A stretch of 12,426 nucleotides of DNA from CAZBWE01 sp964568985 (GCA_964568985.1 CAZMSP010000065.1:1-12426), one strand, 5' to 3'. Positions 1 to 5,723 are shown, counted from the stretch's first letter. The notes: generated by a model from the letters alone, not told the origin. Program-made: numbers and translations.

Positions 1-46
1 ATTGATTTTTTACAATTTTAGGCACTTTACCCGCCTTCGCAGAAAG

Positions 47-162
47 CCACGGGCTCTGCCCGTGGATGAATGTGAAAAGGGTATCCGCCGTAGCTTTAGC
101 GTAGGTGGATGTGCTTCGGCGGGTTCCGCCGAAGATGGAGGTGCCACGGGCTTTGCCCGTGG
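47..162. repeat. Cluster of four short palindromes
   Basis: Four hairpin-forming units stand in a row. Units 47-65 and 144-162 are near-identical (arms CCACGGGC / GCCCGTGG, 3-base loops TCT and TTT). Unit 114-134 has 9-base arms CTTCGGCGG / CCGCCGAAG around GTT. Unit 85-108 is imperfect (CCGCC / GGTGG outer arms). The first three are each followed by a short tail ending in GTG (ATGAATGTG, ATGTG, ATGGAGGTG), which suggests tandem build-up from a common unit. An open frame spans 2-187, but it is made of these palindromes and is unlikely to be a gene. REP-like by structure; function unknown. Confidence 0.75.
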
Positions 163-356
163 GGCTCCACACTTTAGTCACTTTTAACTTCTTTCCCCAT
201 CTCCTTATTTCACAAGTACTTATATTAGTACCATTCCGCGAAAAAATATTGAGATTTTTTCAAAAAAACCCTTGATATATTGTTTGAAATATAGTAAATT
301 AAAATAAAAATTAAATAAATATCTAACATTTTAACAGGCAATCCATTTCTAAATAA
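163..356. other. AT-rich non-coding stretch
   Basis: No gene is visible between the palindrome cluster and the periodic repeat at 357. From about 230 the sequence is strongly AT-rich. It contains only the promoter candidate at 272-300. Confidence 0.5.
272..300 (+). promoter_or_regulatory. Candidate sigma70-type promoter for the HNH/AP2 gene
   Basis: TTGATA (272-277) is followed after 17 bases by TAAATT (295-300). This is a plausible -35/-10 pair in an AT-rich tract about 130 bases upstream of the endonuclease start. The -10 matches only four of six consensus bases, and AT-rich DNA gives chance matches, so this is tentative. A transcript from here would carry the 357-411 repeat in its leader. 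Confidence 0.35.
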
Positions 357-411
357 ATCCGCGTTAATCCGTGCAAACCTGTCCCGAGCGCAGTCGAATG
401 GATCCGTGGTT
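357..411. repeat. 10-bp periodic repeat split by a palindromic element
   Basis: Units ATCCGCGTTA (357-366) and ATCCGTGCAA (367-376) are followed by a 25-base block (377-401), then by the unit ATCCGTGGTT (402-411). The block carries the dispersed palindrome core (CCGAGCGCAGTCGAA). Removing the block puts all three decamers back in phase, so the palindrome looks inserted between two units. The repeat lies just upstream of, and partly within, the longest open frame of the HNH/AP2 gene. Confidence 0.75.
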
Positions 412-427
412 CAGATTAGATTTTCCA

Positions 428-1024
428 ATGCCGAGATTCAGCATTACATTTTCTATTCCAATATACGTTCCTCAGAAGCTATACGCTCTATTTGTCGCCT
501 TAAAGCTTATTTATCGCGACCTGATATACGGCCATACCTTTAAAAAAATCCCCCTTACCAGAGGAAAATACGCTATCGTTGATGTCGAAGATTTTGAAAA
601 AGTGAATAAGTATAAATGGCATATCAGAGGCAGCAGCAAGAGTAAGACCTGTTACGCAGCAAGGACAGTGACCATATCAAGTAAGAATCGCAAAGCAGTT
701 GCCATGCACCGCGTTATTATCAACGCGCCGGATGGGATGGTTGTTGACCATATAAATGGTAATGGCCTGGATAACAGAAAGGCCAATCTTCGCTTGGCGA
801 CTAATGCACAAAATGCAAGGAACAAGGCCAAGAGAAAAAACACGTCGCAGTCGAAATATAAGGGTGTTAAGAGAAACAGAGGTAGAAAAAAATGGTATGC
901 AGTAGTATGTCATAATCGCAAGAAAATATATTTGGGCAGTTTCGATACCGAGAAAGAGGCCGCACTTGCTTATGACGCGGCAGCGAGGAAATATCACGGA
1001 GAATTCGCGAGAACAAATTTTTAG
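428..1024 (+). CDS. HNH endonuclease with C-terminal AP2 DNA-binding domain
   Basis: Encodes about 198 residues. An N-terminal segment (residues 1-35) with aromatic and hydrophobic residues precedes a conserved block beginning IPLTRGKYAIVD (about 41-52), typical of the start of this family. The HNH nuclease core follows: MHR with H94, then VVDHINGN with H108, and N116. Residues 142-198 form an AP2 domain (SKYKGVKR...YLGSFDTEKEAALAYD...). Proteins of this type are usually free-standing homing-endonuclease-like or phage/mobile-DNA nucleases; the target is unknown. The frame stays open upstream to a GTG at 371, but that extension is translated repeat DNA, so ATG 428 was chosen. ATG 398 is an alternative. 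No clear ribosome site precedes any of them. The stop codon adjoins a repeat mosaic. Nuclease/AP2 identity is firm; biological role is inferred. Confidence 0.85.
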   Translation: MPRFSITFSIPIYVPQKLYALFVALKLIYRDLIYGHTFKKIPLTRGKYAIVDVEDFEKVNKYKWHIRGSSKSKTCYAARTVTISSKNRKAVAMHRVIINAPDGMVVDHINGNGLDNRKANLRLATNAQNARNKAKRKNTSQSKYKGVKRNRGRKKWYAVVCHNRKKIYLGSFDTEKEAALAYDAAARKYHGEFARTNF

Positions 1025-1030
1025 ACGCAT

Positions 1031-1142
1031 CCATGCTTCGCTCCTAAGGGGCTACCTATGGCACAAGCTACGCAGGACAAGGAGGGCACCCATCCTCCGC
1101 CCCTTAGGGGCTACGGAGGACAGGCAGAGAACACAGAGAAAA
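1031..1142. repeat. Palindromic repeat mosaic with CACAGAG-type fragment
   Basis: Bases 1089-1122 form a hairpin with outer arms CATCCTCCG / CGGAGGACAGG and an inner CCCCTTAGGGG. A related half-element (GCTACGCAGGACAAGGAGG) lies at about 1066-1085. Similar CTACGnAGGA / TCCTnCGnAG arms occur at 3632-3667 and 10806-10836, so this is a dispersed family within the window. It runs directly into an AGAGAACACAGAGAA stretch (1126-1140) related to the 2249-2289 and 8681-8752 repeats. Confidence 0.65.
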
Positions 1143-1158
1143 GGAATTCTTGGACGAT

Positions 1159-1186
1159 ATACGAAATACGAGATGCGAGATACGAA
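1159..1186. repeat. Heptanucleotide tandem array, unit AT[AG]CGA[AG]
   Basis: Four consecutive 7-base units: ATACGAA, ATACGAG, ATGCGAG, ATACGAA. The array is intergenic, between the endonuclease and the small minus-strand genes. Bases 1193-1276 downstream hold nothing I recognise. Confidence 0.85.
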
Positions 1187-1276
1187 TTACTGCCGCAAAG
1201 TCAACTGATTTTGAGGGAAATTTACGGTCTAATACAGCCACTTATCGACAAAATGTGGCCCTTCAGCGCAGATAGC

Positions 1277-1723
1277 CTAATTACCTACATTGACCATCGT
1301 ATGGGCGATGAGGGTGTTGTGAATAAGGCTGTTCGTTCCAACCGTCAGCCCGTTTACATCACCGTAAATATTCAAGCCTATTGGACGCAAGTCGATTTTG
1401 GAAACGATGGCCTTTTTTTCTGAAACTTTGATCACTTCTAGTATTACAACGTTTGCTACTTTTACGATAGTCGAATTATTCTTGGTAGAGATGATGACTT
1501 TTATAGCTTCATTCAATGAATTATTCTTCTCAACAAGCTCTTGGAATTGTTTTCCTTCCTTTATAACTAGCCCGGATAGCCAGATAAGAGGCTGTGCTCC
1601 ACGGCCCATTAATACAACAGCATGCTCATAAGCCTTGATAGGTATTGTCCCCTTGAACAGATTACTGCAAATTTCCAATTCATCAAATGGCGAATATTCT
1701 TCTGGTAATTTACTAGCTAGCAT
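1277..1723 (-). CDS. Hypothetical protein, third gene of a small minus-strand cassette
   Basis: Encodes 148 residues that I do not recognise. The N-terminus is acidic (PEEYSPFDELE). The middle has alternating hydrophobic stretches (AVVLMGRGAQPLIWLSGLVI; STIVKVANVVILEVIKV) that suggest beta structure. The C-terminal third contains IDLRPIGLNIYGDVNGLTVG. There is no signal peptide or obvious membrane helix. ATG 1723 was chosen because a GAGGAG ribosome site (1730-1735) lies six bases upstream; the frame extends to a GTG at 1741. The start overlaps the end of the upstream membrane-protein gene by 11 bases, which points to translational coupling and a shared role. No function can be assigned. Confidence 0.7.
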   Translation of the reverse strand: MLASKLPEEYSPFDELEICSNLFKGTIPIKAYEHAVVLMGRGAQPLIWLSGLVIKEGKQFQELVEKNNSLNEAIKVIISTKNNSTIVKVANVVILEVIKVSEKKAIVSKIDLRPIGLNIYGDVNGLTVGTNSLIHNTLIAHTMVNVGN

Positions 1724-2168
1724 TAGTATCTCCTCGACCACCCTTTATTTCTCTACGTGCTTCAATGACTCTTTCTTCGCTGTCCAGATATTTTCGTATT
1801 TTCTTAAGCAATTTGTTTCTTTCGGTTGGAAGATGGCAAACAACAACAAAACCCAAGATAGCGATAACCAGCGATGCTACAAGCACATATATTTTCCAAG
1901 ATTCAAATTCCAATTTTGTCTGAGAGCGAACTGCTTCATAAATTTTAGCTGTGAGTTCAAATATGTAAGCTATAAATACTCCCAAACAACTAGCAACAAC
2001 GGTCGTGGGGATAGACGATGATGTTTTTGTCAGATTTTGATAGTCTGCTTTGTCAATCGGAAACGCAAGTCGATTCGAGCGTATGATAACTTTATCGTCA
2101 GGAAAATTCCAAGTGCTATTGAATGCCTTATTCTTTACAATATCGACTTGTTTTCTATCCGATTCCAT
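1713..2168 (-). CDS. Hypothetical two-helix membrane protein
   Basis: Encodes 151 residues, family not recognised. A hydrophilic N-terminal segment (1-50) precedes a hydrophobic helix at about 53-72 (TTVVASCLGVFIAYIFEL) and a second at about 92-113 (KIYVLVASLVIAILGFVVVC). A charged, probably helical tail follows (115-145, RNKLLKKIRKYLDSEERVIEARRE). This arrangement suggests a small inner-membrane protein with both ends on the same side. It is the middle gene of a three-gene minus-strand cassette and overlaps the downstream gene by 11 bases. The ribosome site before ATG 2168 is weak (AAAG). Between it and the upstream gene lie a repeat and a decayed SEC-C coding fragment. Confidence 0.7.
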   Translation of the reverse strand: MESDRKQVDIVKNKAFNSTWNFPDDKVIIRSNRLAFPIDKADYQNLTKTSSSIPTTVVASCLGVFIAYIFELTAKIYEAVRSQTKLEFESWKIYVLVASLVIAILGFVVVCHLPTERNKLLKKIRKYLDSEERVIEARREIKGGRGDTNAS

Positions 2169-2212
2169 CGTGCTTTAAAAGATTCTACCCATTACGCCAA
2201 AAACTACAACAT

Positions 2213-2251
2213 TTATCGACCGCAGCATTTCTTGTACTTTTTGCCGCTCCT
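2213..2251 (-). pseudogene. Stranded C-terminal half of a SEC-C zinc motif
   Basis: On the minus strand, one frame reads (R)SGKKYKKCCGR followed by a TAA stop at 2213-2215. This matches the second half of the SEC-C motif, canonical form PCPCGSGKKYKKCCG, including the paired C-terminal zinc ligands. The first half (PCPCG) is absent. In its place is the CACAGAG-type repeat 2249-2289. The upstream 93-residue protein ends ...SIERKD at exactly the point where a SEC-C motif would begin (R-N/K-D-P-C-P-C). The simplest reading is that a repeat insertion cut the motif off that protein and shifted the frame. Confidence 0.7.
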
Positions 2252-2289
2252 TTCAAAAACTCCGTGTCCTCGGTGTTCTCTGTGGTTCA
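2249..2289. repeat. CACAGAG-type dispersed repeat inside a former gene
   Basis: On the minus strand this reads ACCACAGAGAACACC, then GAGGACACGGAG and TTTTTGAAAGG. Relatives occur at 1121-1142 and, in longer form, at 8681-8752 within comEC. Its first bases supply the TGA stop of the 93-residue gene, and its last bases abut the SEC-C fragment. Confidence 0.7.
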
Positions 2290-2568
2290 ATCTTTTCTTT
2301 CAATAGAGTCAGATAATTTCTCTATAGAATCGGCTACTTTCTGAATTTCTTTACCAATACCTGCCATCAGCTCGTCGTAAATGTCGCCATTAGCTACATA
2401 CAGGTCATTACGTCTTTTCAGTTCTAATACTTTATGTGCTTCAATAACATCTGCCACACTAACTTTATGCTTTTTGACTAATTCTGATACCTCGTTTAAA
2501 AACCCACCAACATGTTCTATAGAAACAGGCTTATAGTCCCGTGGTTGTTGATCATACAGAGTTCCCAT
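2287..2568 (-). CDS. Hypothetical helical protein that probably lost a C-terminal SEC-C motif
   Basis: Encodes 93 residues, mostly charged and helical (VGGFLNEVSELVKKHKVSVADVIEAHKVLELKRRND), with a heptad-like C-terminus (IGKEIQKVADSIEKLSDSIERKD) that could form a coiled coil. AAAGGA lies nine bases before ATG 2568. It is the first gene of the minus-strand cassette. The last sense codon is followed immediately by a TGA contributed by a dispersed repeat. Beyond that repeat, an out-of-frame SGKKYKKCCGR tail remains. I infer that the ancestral protein ended in a SEC-C zinc motif of about 15-17 more residues. SEC-C tails occur on SecA and on many small proteins, so the motif alone does not give a function. 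The current product may be partly or wholly inactive. Confidence 0.7.
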   Translation of the reverse strand: MGTLYDQQPRDYKPVSIEHVGGFLNEVSELVKKHKVSVADVIEAHKVLELKRRNDLYVANGDIYDELMAGIGKEIQKVADSIEKLSDSIERKD

Positions 2569-2650
2569 TATTTCATTCCTTTCAAATTTTCTTTGTTTAC
2601 AAAACCACCATCACCTTATTACTCAACCCGCCTTCGGCGGAATACCAATA

Positions 2651-2697
2651 CCTGTCCTGAGTAGTTCGACTTCGCTCACTATAAATTCAATCGAAGG
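2651..2697. repeat. Dispersed palindromic element (TTCGAC/GCTCA family)
   Basis: It starts CCTGTCCTGAGTAG, continues TTCGACTTCGCTCAC and ends ATCGAAGG. The core TTCGAC-n-GCTCA or its complement recurs at 378-401, 2857-2889, 3552-3578, 6550-6565, 8893-8934 and 10622-10647. It is a mobile or amplified family by distribution; mechanism unknown. Confidence 0.7.
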
Positions 2698-2746
2698 AAT
2701 CAATTAACTTGTCGCCCCAGTTGTCAGACCCCGTTGTTAGCTGGTT

Positions 2747-2786
2747 CCCCGCACCAAATGACGCAAGCTTGCTATTTTGTGCGGGG
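2747..2786. repeat. Long imperfect hairpin with nested palindrome
   Basis: Arms CCCCGCAC (2747-2754) and GTGCGGGG (2779-2786) pair perfectly. After a one-base mismatch, AAAT / ATTT extend the stem. The loop contains the 10-base palindrome GCAAGCTTGC (2763-2772). No T-run follows on either strand, so it is unlikely to be a simple terminator. A REP-like element or a structured RNA are both possible. Confidence 0.6.
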
Positions 2787-2844
2787 CAAGTGTAATTATA
2801 CCCTTTTGGTCGAAAACTGCAAGATTTAATCCGCCCTAATCGAA

Positions 2845-2908
2845 ATCAGTGTAAATCCTTCGACTCGGTTTTAGCTCGCTCAGGACAGGTCCGCGTGAAT
2901 CTGAAGTG
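2845..2908. repeat. Decamer repeat interrupted by palindromic element
   Basis: ATCAGTGTAA (2845-2854) is followed by ATCC, then by a 34-base block (2859-2892) containing TTCGACTCGG and CTCGCTCAGGACAGG, then by GCGTGA and ATCTGAAGTG. Deleting the block rejoins ATCC + GCGTGA into a regular decamer like those at 357-411. TCC is present on both sides of the block (2856-2858 and 2890-2892), as a 3-base target duplication would give. Confidence 0.65.
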
Positions 2909-2967
2909 TTTTTTACGACATTTGTTGCCAAATGCACCAAAATCCAAAAATATATTCTAATAACAAT

Positions 2968-2999
2968 AAACCGGACCCCAACATTTCGGAGCCCGGTTT
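2968..2999 (-). terminator. Probable terminator hairpin for the RRM gene
   Basis: AAACCGG (2968-2974) pairs with CCGGTTT (2993-2999), extended inward by G-T and G-C pairs to about 12 pairs around an 8-base loop. It lies 35 bases beyond the RRM stop codon. The downstream minus-strand sequence is T-rich but not a clean T-run, so termination could be weak. Confidence 0.55.
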
Positions 3000-3034
3000 T
3001 GTATGCTTAAGCATTAGTTGAATTTGACGACTTA

Positions 3035-3376
3035 TTAGTAGCGTCTTCCGCCACCACCTCCGCCTCTTGGGCCTCTGTCACCAGAGCGACCGCCGCCGCC
3101 ATAACCACCTCGTCCTCCGCCGCCACCACGGTCGGTCTTCGGCTTTGCCTCGTTGACGCTAACGGCTTTGCCTTTAATGTCTTTGCCGTTCATGCCAGCG
3201 AGAGCCGCTGTGGCCTCGTTCTTTGAAGGCATCTCGACAAAGCCGAATCCTCTCGATTCACCGCTAAACTTGTCCGTTATAACATTGGCGGATTCGACCT
3301 GGCCAAATGCTCCAAAAGCCTGACGTAAATCGTCGCCGGTAACGTCAGAGGACAAATTGCCTACATAAATGTTCAT
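3035..3376 (-). CDS. RRM-domain RNA-binding protein with glycine/arginine-rich tail
   Basis: Encodes 113 residues. A single RNA recognition motif fills residues 1-77: RNP2 is IYVGNL (3-8) and RNP1 is RGFGFVEM (42-49), with the aromatic residues used for RNA stacking intact. Residues 83-113 are almost entirely Gly and Arg (RGGGGGRGGYGGGG... ending RRY), an RGG-like tail. Size and layout match the small bacterial RRM proteins (cyanobacterial Rbp type) often linked to cold or stress. AAAGGAG lies six bases before ATG 3376. The gene stands alone on the minus strand between repeat fields, with its own likely terminator. Binding single-stranded RNA is a safe inference; the RNA targets are unknown. 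Confidence 0.92.
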   Translation of the reverse strand: MNIYVGNLSSDVTGDDLRQAFGAFGQVESANVITDKFSGESRGFGFVEMPSKNEATAALAGMNGKDIKGKAVSVNEAKPKTDRGGGGGRGGYGGGGRSGDRGPRGGGGGGRRY

Positions 3377-3500
3377 TCCAATCTCCTTTCAAGAAAAATA
3401 GATTACACCGGACTCCCGATGTTTATTTAATTCCTTTACCATGCTTTGGCGGGTTCGTATGATGCTATCTGGGGACCATTCAATCAAACCGTAAAGCTAC

Positions 3501-3529
3501 AGTATAGTACATTAATTACTTTTTCTTAT
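3501..3529 (-). promoter_or_regulatory. Weak promoter candidate upstream of the RRM gene
   Basis: A TATACT -10-like hexamer lies at 3506-3501 on the minus strand. The -35 region (about 3524-3529, ATAAGA) matches poorly. If used, the transcript would have an untranslated leader of roughly 115-120 bases, as cold-regulated RNA-binding genes often do. Support is thin. Confidence 0.25.
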
Positions 3530-3551
3530 AAATAACCTAAATTATCTGCCG

Positions 3552-3578
3552 CACCTGTGCTGAGCTTGTCGAAGCAGG
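3552..3578. repeat. Dispersed palindromic element (TTCGAC/GCTCA family)
   Basis: Contains TGCTGAGCTTGTCGAAGCAGG, the complement-orientation core of the family. The flanks TTATCTGCCG and GGCGGATAA form outer arms, making a larger hairpin. Confidence 0.65.
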
Positions 3579-3631
3579 CGGATAAAACGCCTGACTACGC
3601 AACTCCATTCTCCGTAGTTGCTACGCTACGA

Positions 3632-3667
3632 CCTGTCCTCCGCAGTAAGCCCTGCTACAGAGGGTGG
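3632..3667. repeat. Palindromic repeat of the TCCTCCG / CGGAGGA family
   Basis: Arms CCTGTCCTCCGCAG and CTACAGAGGGTGG are degenerate complements, matching the arms of the 1089-1122 hairpin. It lies in a CTACG-rich non-coding tract. Confidence 0.55.
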
Positions 3668-3771
3668 AAGTACGCTACGAAGCACGAGACTACGAAGGAC
3701 GAACAAGCCTTTCGATTTCACATTGTAACCTCACAACGCCACGATGTAAAGCGAAGTCGCTACTTCGCAGA

Positions 3772-4429
3772 GTAGCCCCCCCAAGCGGGCTTGGGGGCTA
3801 AATAAAATCCCCCGAAAGAAAATCCCCCCCCGAAGCAGGCTTCGGGGCTAAATATATGGTAAAAATCGGGAAAATAAAAAAATGGGGAAGAAACAACGAC
3901 CTTAATATTTATTTGTCGTGGTCATTAATATAGGTGATATAAGCGCTAAAATGGTCATTGTCGAAACAGAATCTTTTATCAAATCCTCTTGTCCATATCC
4001 GTCCCAACCTGCCATTATTCTTCAGTGCGGATGTAGAGATATTTTTGAACCTGCTTATTAAACGTCCTATCGGTATTAGAGAAAACCATAATAATAAATG
4101 GACGTGATTACTGCACACGGCCAGTGCACCTACTTTAAGATTGATACGCTCGGCCTCGTTTAAAATGGCACGACGAACAATTTGTTTTTCGTCACTCCGT
4201 AGTTTGACTGTTGGACCTCTTTGCAGGAACCTGCATAGTTCAAAAAGTTCTTCGTCACCATCAAGTACCTTACCGTTCTTTACATATCTGCGCTTGTCAC
4301 CTTGCAGCCAGCTTCCATACGTCGTCCATGTCAACATATACCCAAGAGTTTTTGCCATGGTTGAGATGATAATAGTGACAATAAATTTACGCAACATTCT
4401 ATTTAGCCCCCAGGCCTGCCTGGCGGGGT
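3772..4429. mobile_element. RAYT transposase unit bracketed by REP-like hairpins
   Basis: Two hairpins lie beyond the 3' end of the transposase gene and one beyond its 5' end. Left 1 (3773-3804): TAG-C7-AAGC pairs with GCTTGGGGGCTA. Left 2 (3828-3847): arms CCCCGAAG / CTTCGGGG. Right (4407-4428): arms CCCC+CAGGC / GCCTG+CGGGG. The left hairpins end with CTAAATA (3798-3804, 3848-3854), and the right one is preceded by its complement TATTTAG (4400-4406). The hairpins therefore bracket the gene in inverted orientation with a shared asymmetric foot. Left 1 begins GTAG, the tetranucleotide of many REP sequences. Element boundaries are inferred. Confidence 0.7.
3909..4358 (-). CDS. REP-associated tyrosine transposase (Y1 / IS200-like, RAYT)
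   Basis: Encodes about 149 residues from ATG 4358 (MAKTLGYMLTWTTYGSW...). This start matches where homologues of the Y1 family typically begin. The frame extends 13 residues to ATG 4397, beside the right flanking hairpin, and neither start has a clear ribosome site. The HUH metal-binding motif is HVH (H85, H87 in SNHVHLLLWF). RIWTRGFDKRFCFD (about 121-134) is the conserved block before the catalytic helix. The likely nucleophile is Y140 in FSAYITYI. Such enzymes cut and join single-stranded DNA at REP hairpins. The protein ends soon after the catalytic helix (YINDHDK), shorter than many relatives, so activity is uncertain. The gene is solitary and enclosed by hairpins, as expected for RAYTs. 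Confidence 0.88.
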   Translation of the reverse strand: MAKTLGYMLTWTTYGSWLQGDKRRYVKNGKVLDGDEELFELCRFLQRGPTVKLRSDEKQIVRRAILNEAERINLKVGALAVCSNHVHLLLWFSLIPIGRLISRFKNISTSALKNNGRLGRIWTRGFDKRFCFDNDHFSAYITYINDHDK

Positions 4430-4466
4430 AAGTATAACGAATTAACTTTCTCTGCTCAATTTTTCG

Positions 4467-4494
4467 TTGCTTTTTTCAGCGATTGGGATACACT
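4467..4494 (+). promoter_or_regulatory. Weak promoter candidate for the prepilin peptidase gene
   Basis: TTGCTT (4467-4472) and TACACT (4489-4494) are separated by 16 bases and lie 25 bases before the GTG start. Both boxes are partial matches. The position just downstream of the transposase unit's hairpin is reasonable for the promoter of the two-gene plus-strand operon. Confidence 0.28.
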
Positions 4495-4519
4495 GATAAG
4501 ATACAATGGAGGTATTGTT

Positions 4520-5674
4520 GTGGTACCGGATTGGATTTGGTTTTTATTTATTTTTGTGTTCGGCTGCTGTATCGGCAGCTTTTTGAACGTTGTGATTTAC
4601 CGGCTGCCTCTCGATAAATCCATTATAACTCCGCCATCTGCCTGTCCTGCGTGCGGCAAACACATTCATTTTTACGATAATATTCCGCTTCTGTCGTGGC
4701 TTGTTTTGGGCCGAAAGTGCCGGTATTGTAAAGCTCCGATTTCAGTGCGTTATTTTATTATTGAGCTATTGACCGGCCTGGTTTTTCTCGGTCTTTTTAT
4801 CCTGTACTTTCGCACCGAATTGCGGGCCGGCATCAGGCCTTTTTTAAGCGGTGGATGGCTTATTTATCTTATGTCTATCATTATGTTAGCTGCTTTTATT
4901 GCTGTTTCGGCGATTGACTTGGAGCTCTGGGTTATCCCGCTTTCCATTTGCTGGTTTGTTACCGCAGTCGGATTGATTGGCTCGACAATAGGAATTTATG
5001 TAATTGACCCTGCATTGGTTCGTGCATATTCGCTTTTGCCAGTCGCTACAGCAAAGACCGGCTCATTGGCAGCTGGTGCAGCGATAGGATTAGCCATATC
5101 CTTAGTGCTTCTGGTAACTGGTTTAATTAAAAGAAGTTACGAAACAGAAGATGCTCAGGACTCACCTGAAAAACCGGAGCAATCAAACGAGAAGCAATTC
5201 AATCACCGTTTAGAGGTGTGTAAGGAAATTGTTTTTTTACTGCCGATTATCGTCTGCTCAGTGGCTGCCTTGTGGGTTATCAGCGAACGTACGTGGTGGG
5301 TGGATTTTTCACAACATCCTGCTATTGCAGGACTTCTAGGCAGTATGTGGGGCTATTTTGCCGGCTGCTCAATCGTCTGGGCTGTACGCATCTTCGGCAC
5401 CTTTGCATTTGGAAAAGAGGCGATGGGCCTGGGTGATGTGCATTTGATGGGAGCTGCGGGGGCTGTGACAGGTCCGATTTTCGTGGTTGTGGCATTTTTT
5501 ATAGCACCATTTTTTGGGCTGGCCTGGGCGGGCTTTCAGATGTTTTTTAAAAAAATTCGGCAAATTCCTTACGGCCCGTTCTTGTCTTTGGGTGTATTTA
5601 CTGTTATGATTTTACATGACCGGATTCAAGATTATGTGAAATTCATCCTTGAACCTCTGACCGGAAATTGGTGA
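4520..5674 (+). CDS. Type IV prepilin peptidase (A24 aspartic protease)
   Basis: Encodes 384 residues: an inner-membrane enzyme that cleaves leader peptides from type IV pilin or type II secretion pseudopilins and usually methylates the new N-terminus. The N-terminal domain starts GCCIGSFLNVVIYRLP (15-30) and carries the zinc-type pairs C42-x2-C45 and C67-x2-C70. The catalytic aspartates are D133 (SAIDLELWVIP) and D306 in the GxGD motif MGLGDVHLM. IPYGPFLSLG (349-358) is also conserved. Typical members have about 250-290 residues. The extra length lies mainly between the two aspartates, including a charged linker (about 205-232). GTG 4520 has GGAGG (4508-4512) seven bases upstream. The OmpA-like gene follows after 49 bases, probably in the same transcript. 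No pilin gene is in view, so pilus versus secretion use is open. Confidence 0.93.
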   Translation: MVPDWIWFLFIFVFGCCIGSFLNVVIYRLPLDKSIITPPSACPACGKHIHFYDNIPLLSWLVLGRKCRYCKAPISVRYFIIELLTGLVFLGLFILYFRTELRAGIRPFLSGGWLIYLMSIIMLAAFIAVSAIDLELWVIPLSICWFVTAVGLIGSTIGIYVIDPALVRAYSLLPVATAKTGSLAAGAAIGLAISLVLLVTGLIKRSYETEDAQDSPEKPEQSNEKQFNHRLEVCKEIVFLLPIIVCSVAALWVISERTWWVDFSQHPAIAGLLGSMWGYFAGCSIVWAVRIFGTFAFGKEAMGLGDVHLMGAAGAVTGPIFVVVAFFIAPFFGLAWAGFQMFFKKIRQIPYGPFLSLGVFTVMILHDRIQDYVKFILEPLTGNW

Positions 5675-5723
5675 GGTGAACCATAAAAGGAAATTATAAG
5701 CCGTAAATTAAGGAGATACGAAA

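Larger units (their letters stand above)
2569..3034. other. Gene-free repeat and hairpin field
   Basis: No credible gene lies between the cassette and the RRM gene. The stretch holds a small CCGCC-TTC-GGCGG hairpin (2628-2640), a palindromic element (2651-2697), a long hairpin (2747-2786), a split decamer repeat (2845-2908) and a terminator-like hairpin (2968-2999). Confidence 0.6.
3377..3908. other. Gene-free stretch between RRM and transposase genes
   Basis: The half nearest the RRM gene (3377-3540) carries only the weak promoter candidate. The rest is repeats: palindromic elements at 3552-3578 and 3632-3667, a CTACG/ACGAAG-rich tract (3585-3710), and the two transposase-flanking hairpins (3773-3854). 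A 72-residue frame at 3557-3775 is translated repeat, not a gene. Confidence 0.6.

Noticed and set aside
47..162. CRISPR array
   Set aside because: The repeated units are self-complementary with short, related intervals and not unique spacers; no cas genes are present.
2..187. Open frame of 61 codons at the left edge
   Set aside because: It is made almost wholly of the palindrome cluster, has no ribosome site and no family resemblance.
1058..1423. Plus-strand frame of 121 codons
   Set aside because: Its first half is translated repeat DNA and its second half lies opposite the better-supported minus-strand gene with a good ribosome site and coupled overlap.
2711..2786. tRNA or known riboswitch
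   Set aside because: Strong hairpins are present, but no cloverleaf, anticodon arm or recognisable riboswitch consensus was found.
3675..3705. Possible sixth short-period array (ACGAAG-type units)
   Set aside because: Spacing alternates between 7 and 8 bases, so it does not meet the exact-period standard of the others.
3557..3775. Plus-strand frame of 72 codons
   Set aside because: Composed of dispersed palindromes and CTACG-rich repeats; no start signal or recognisable protein.
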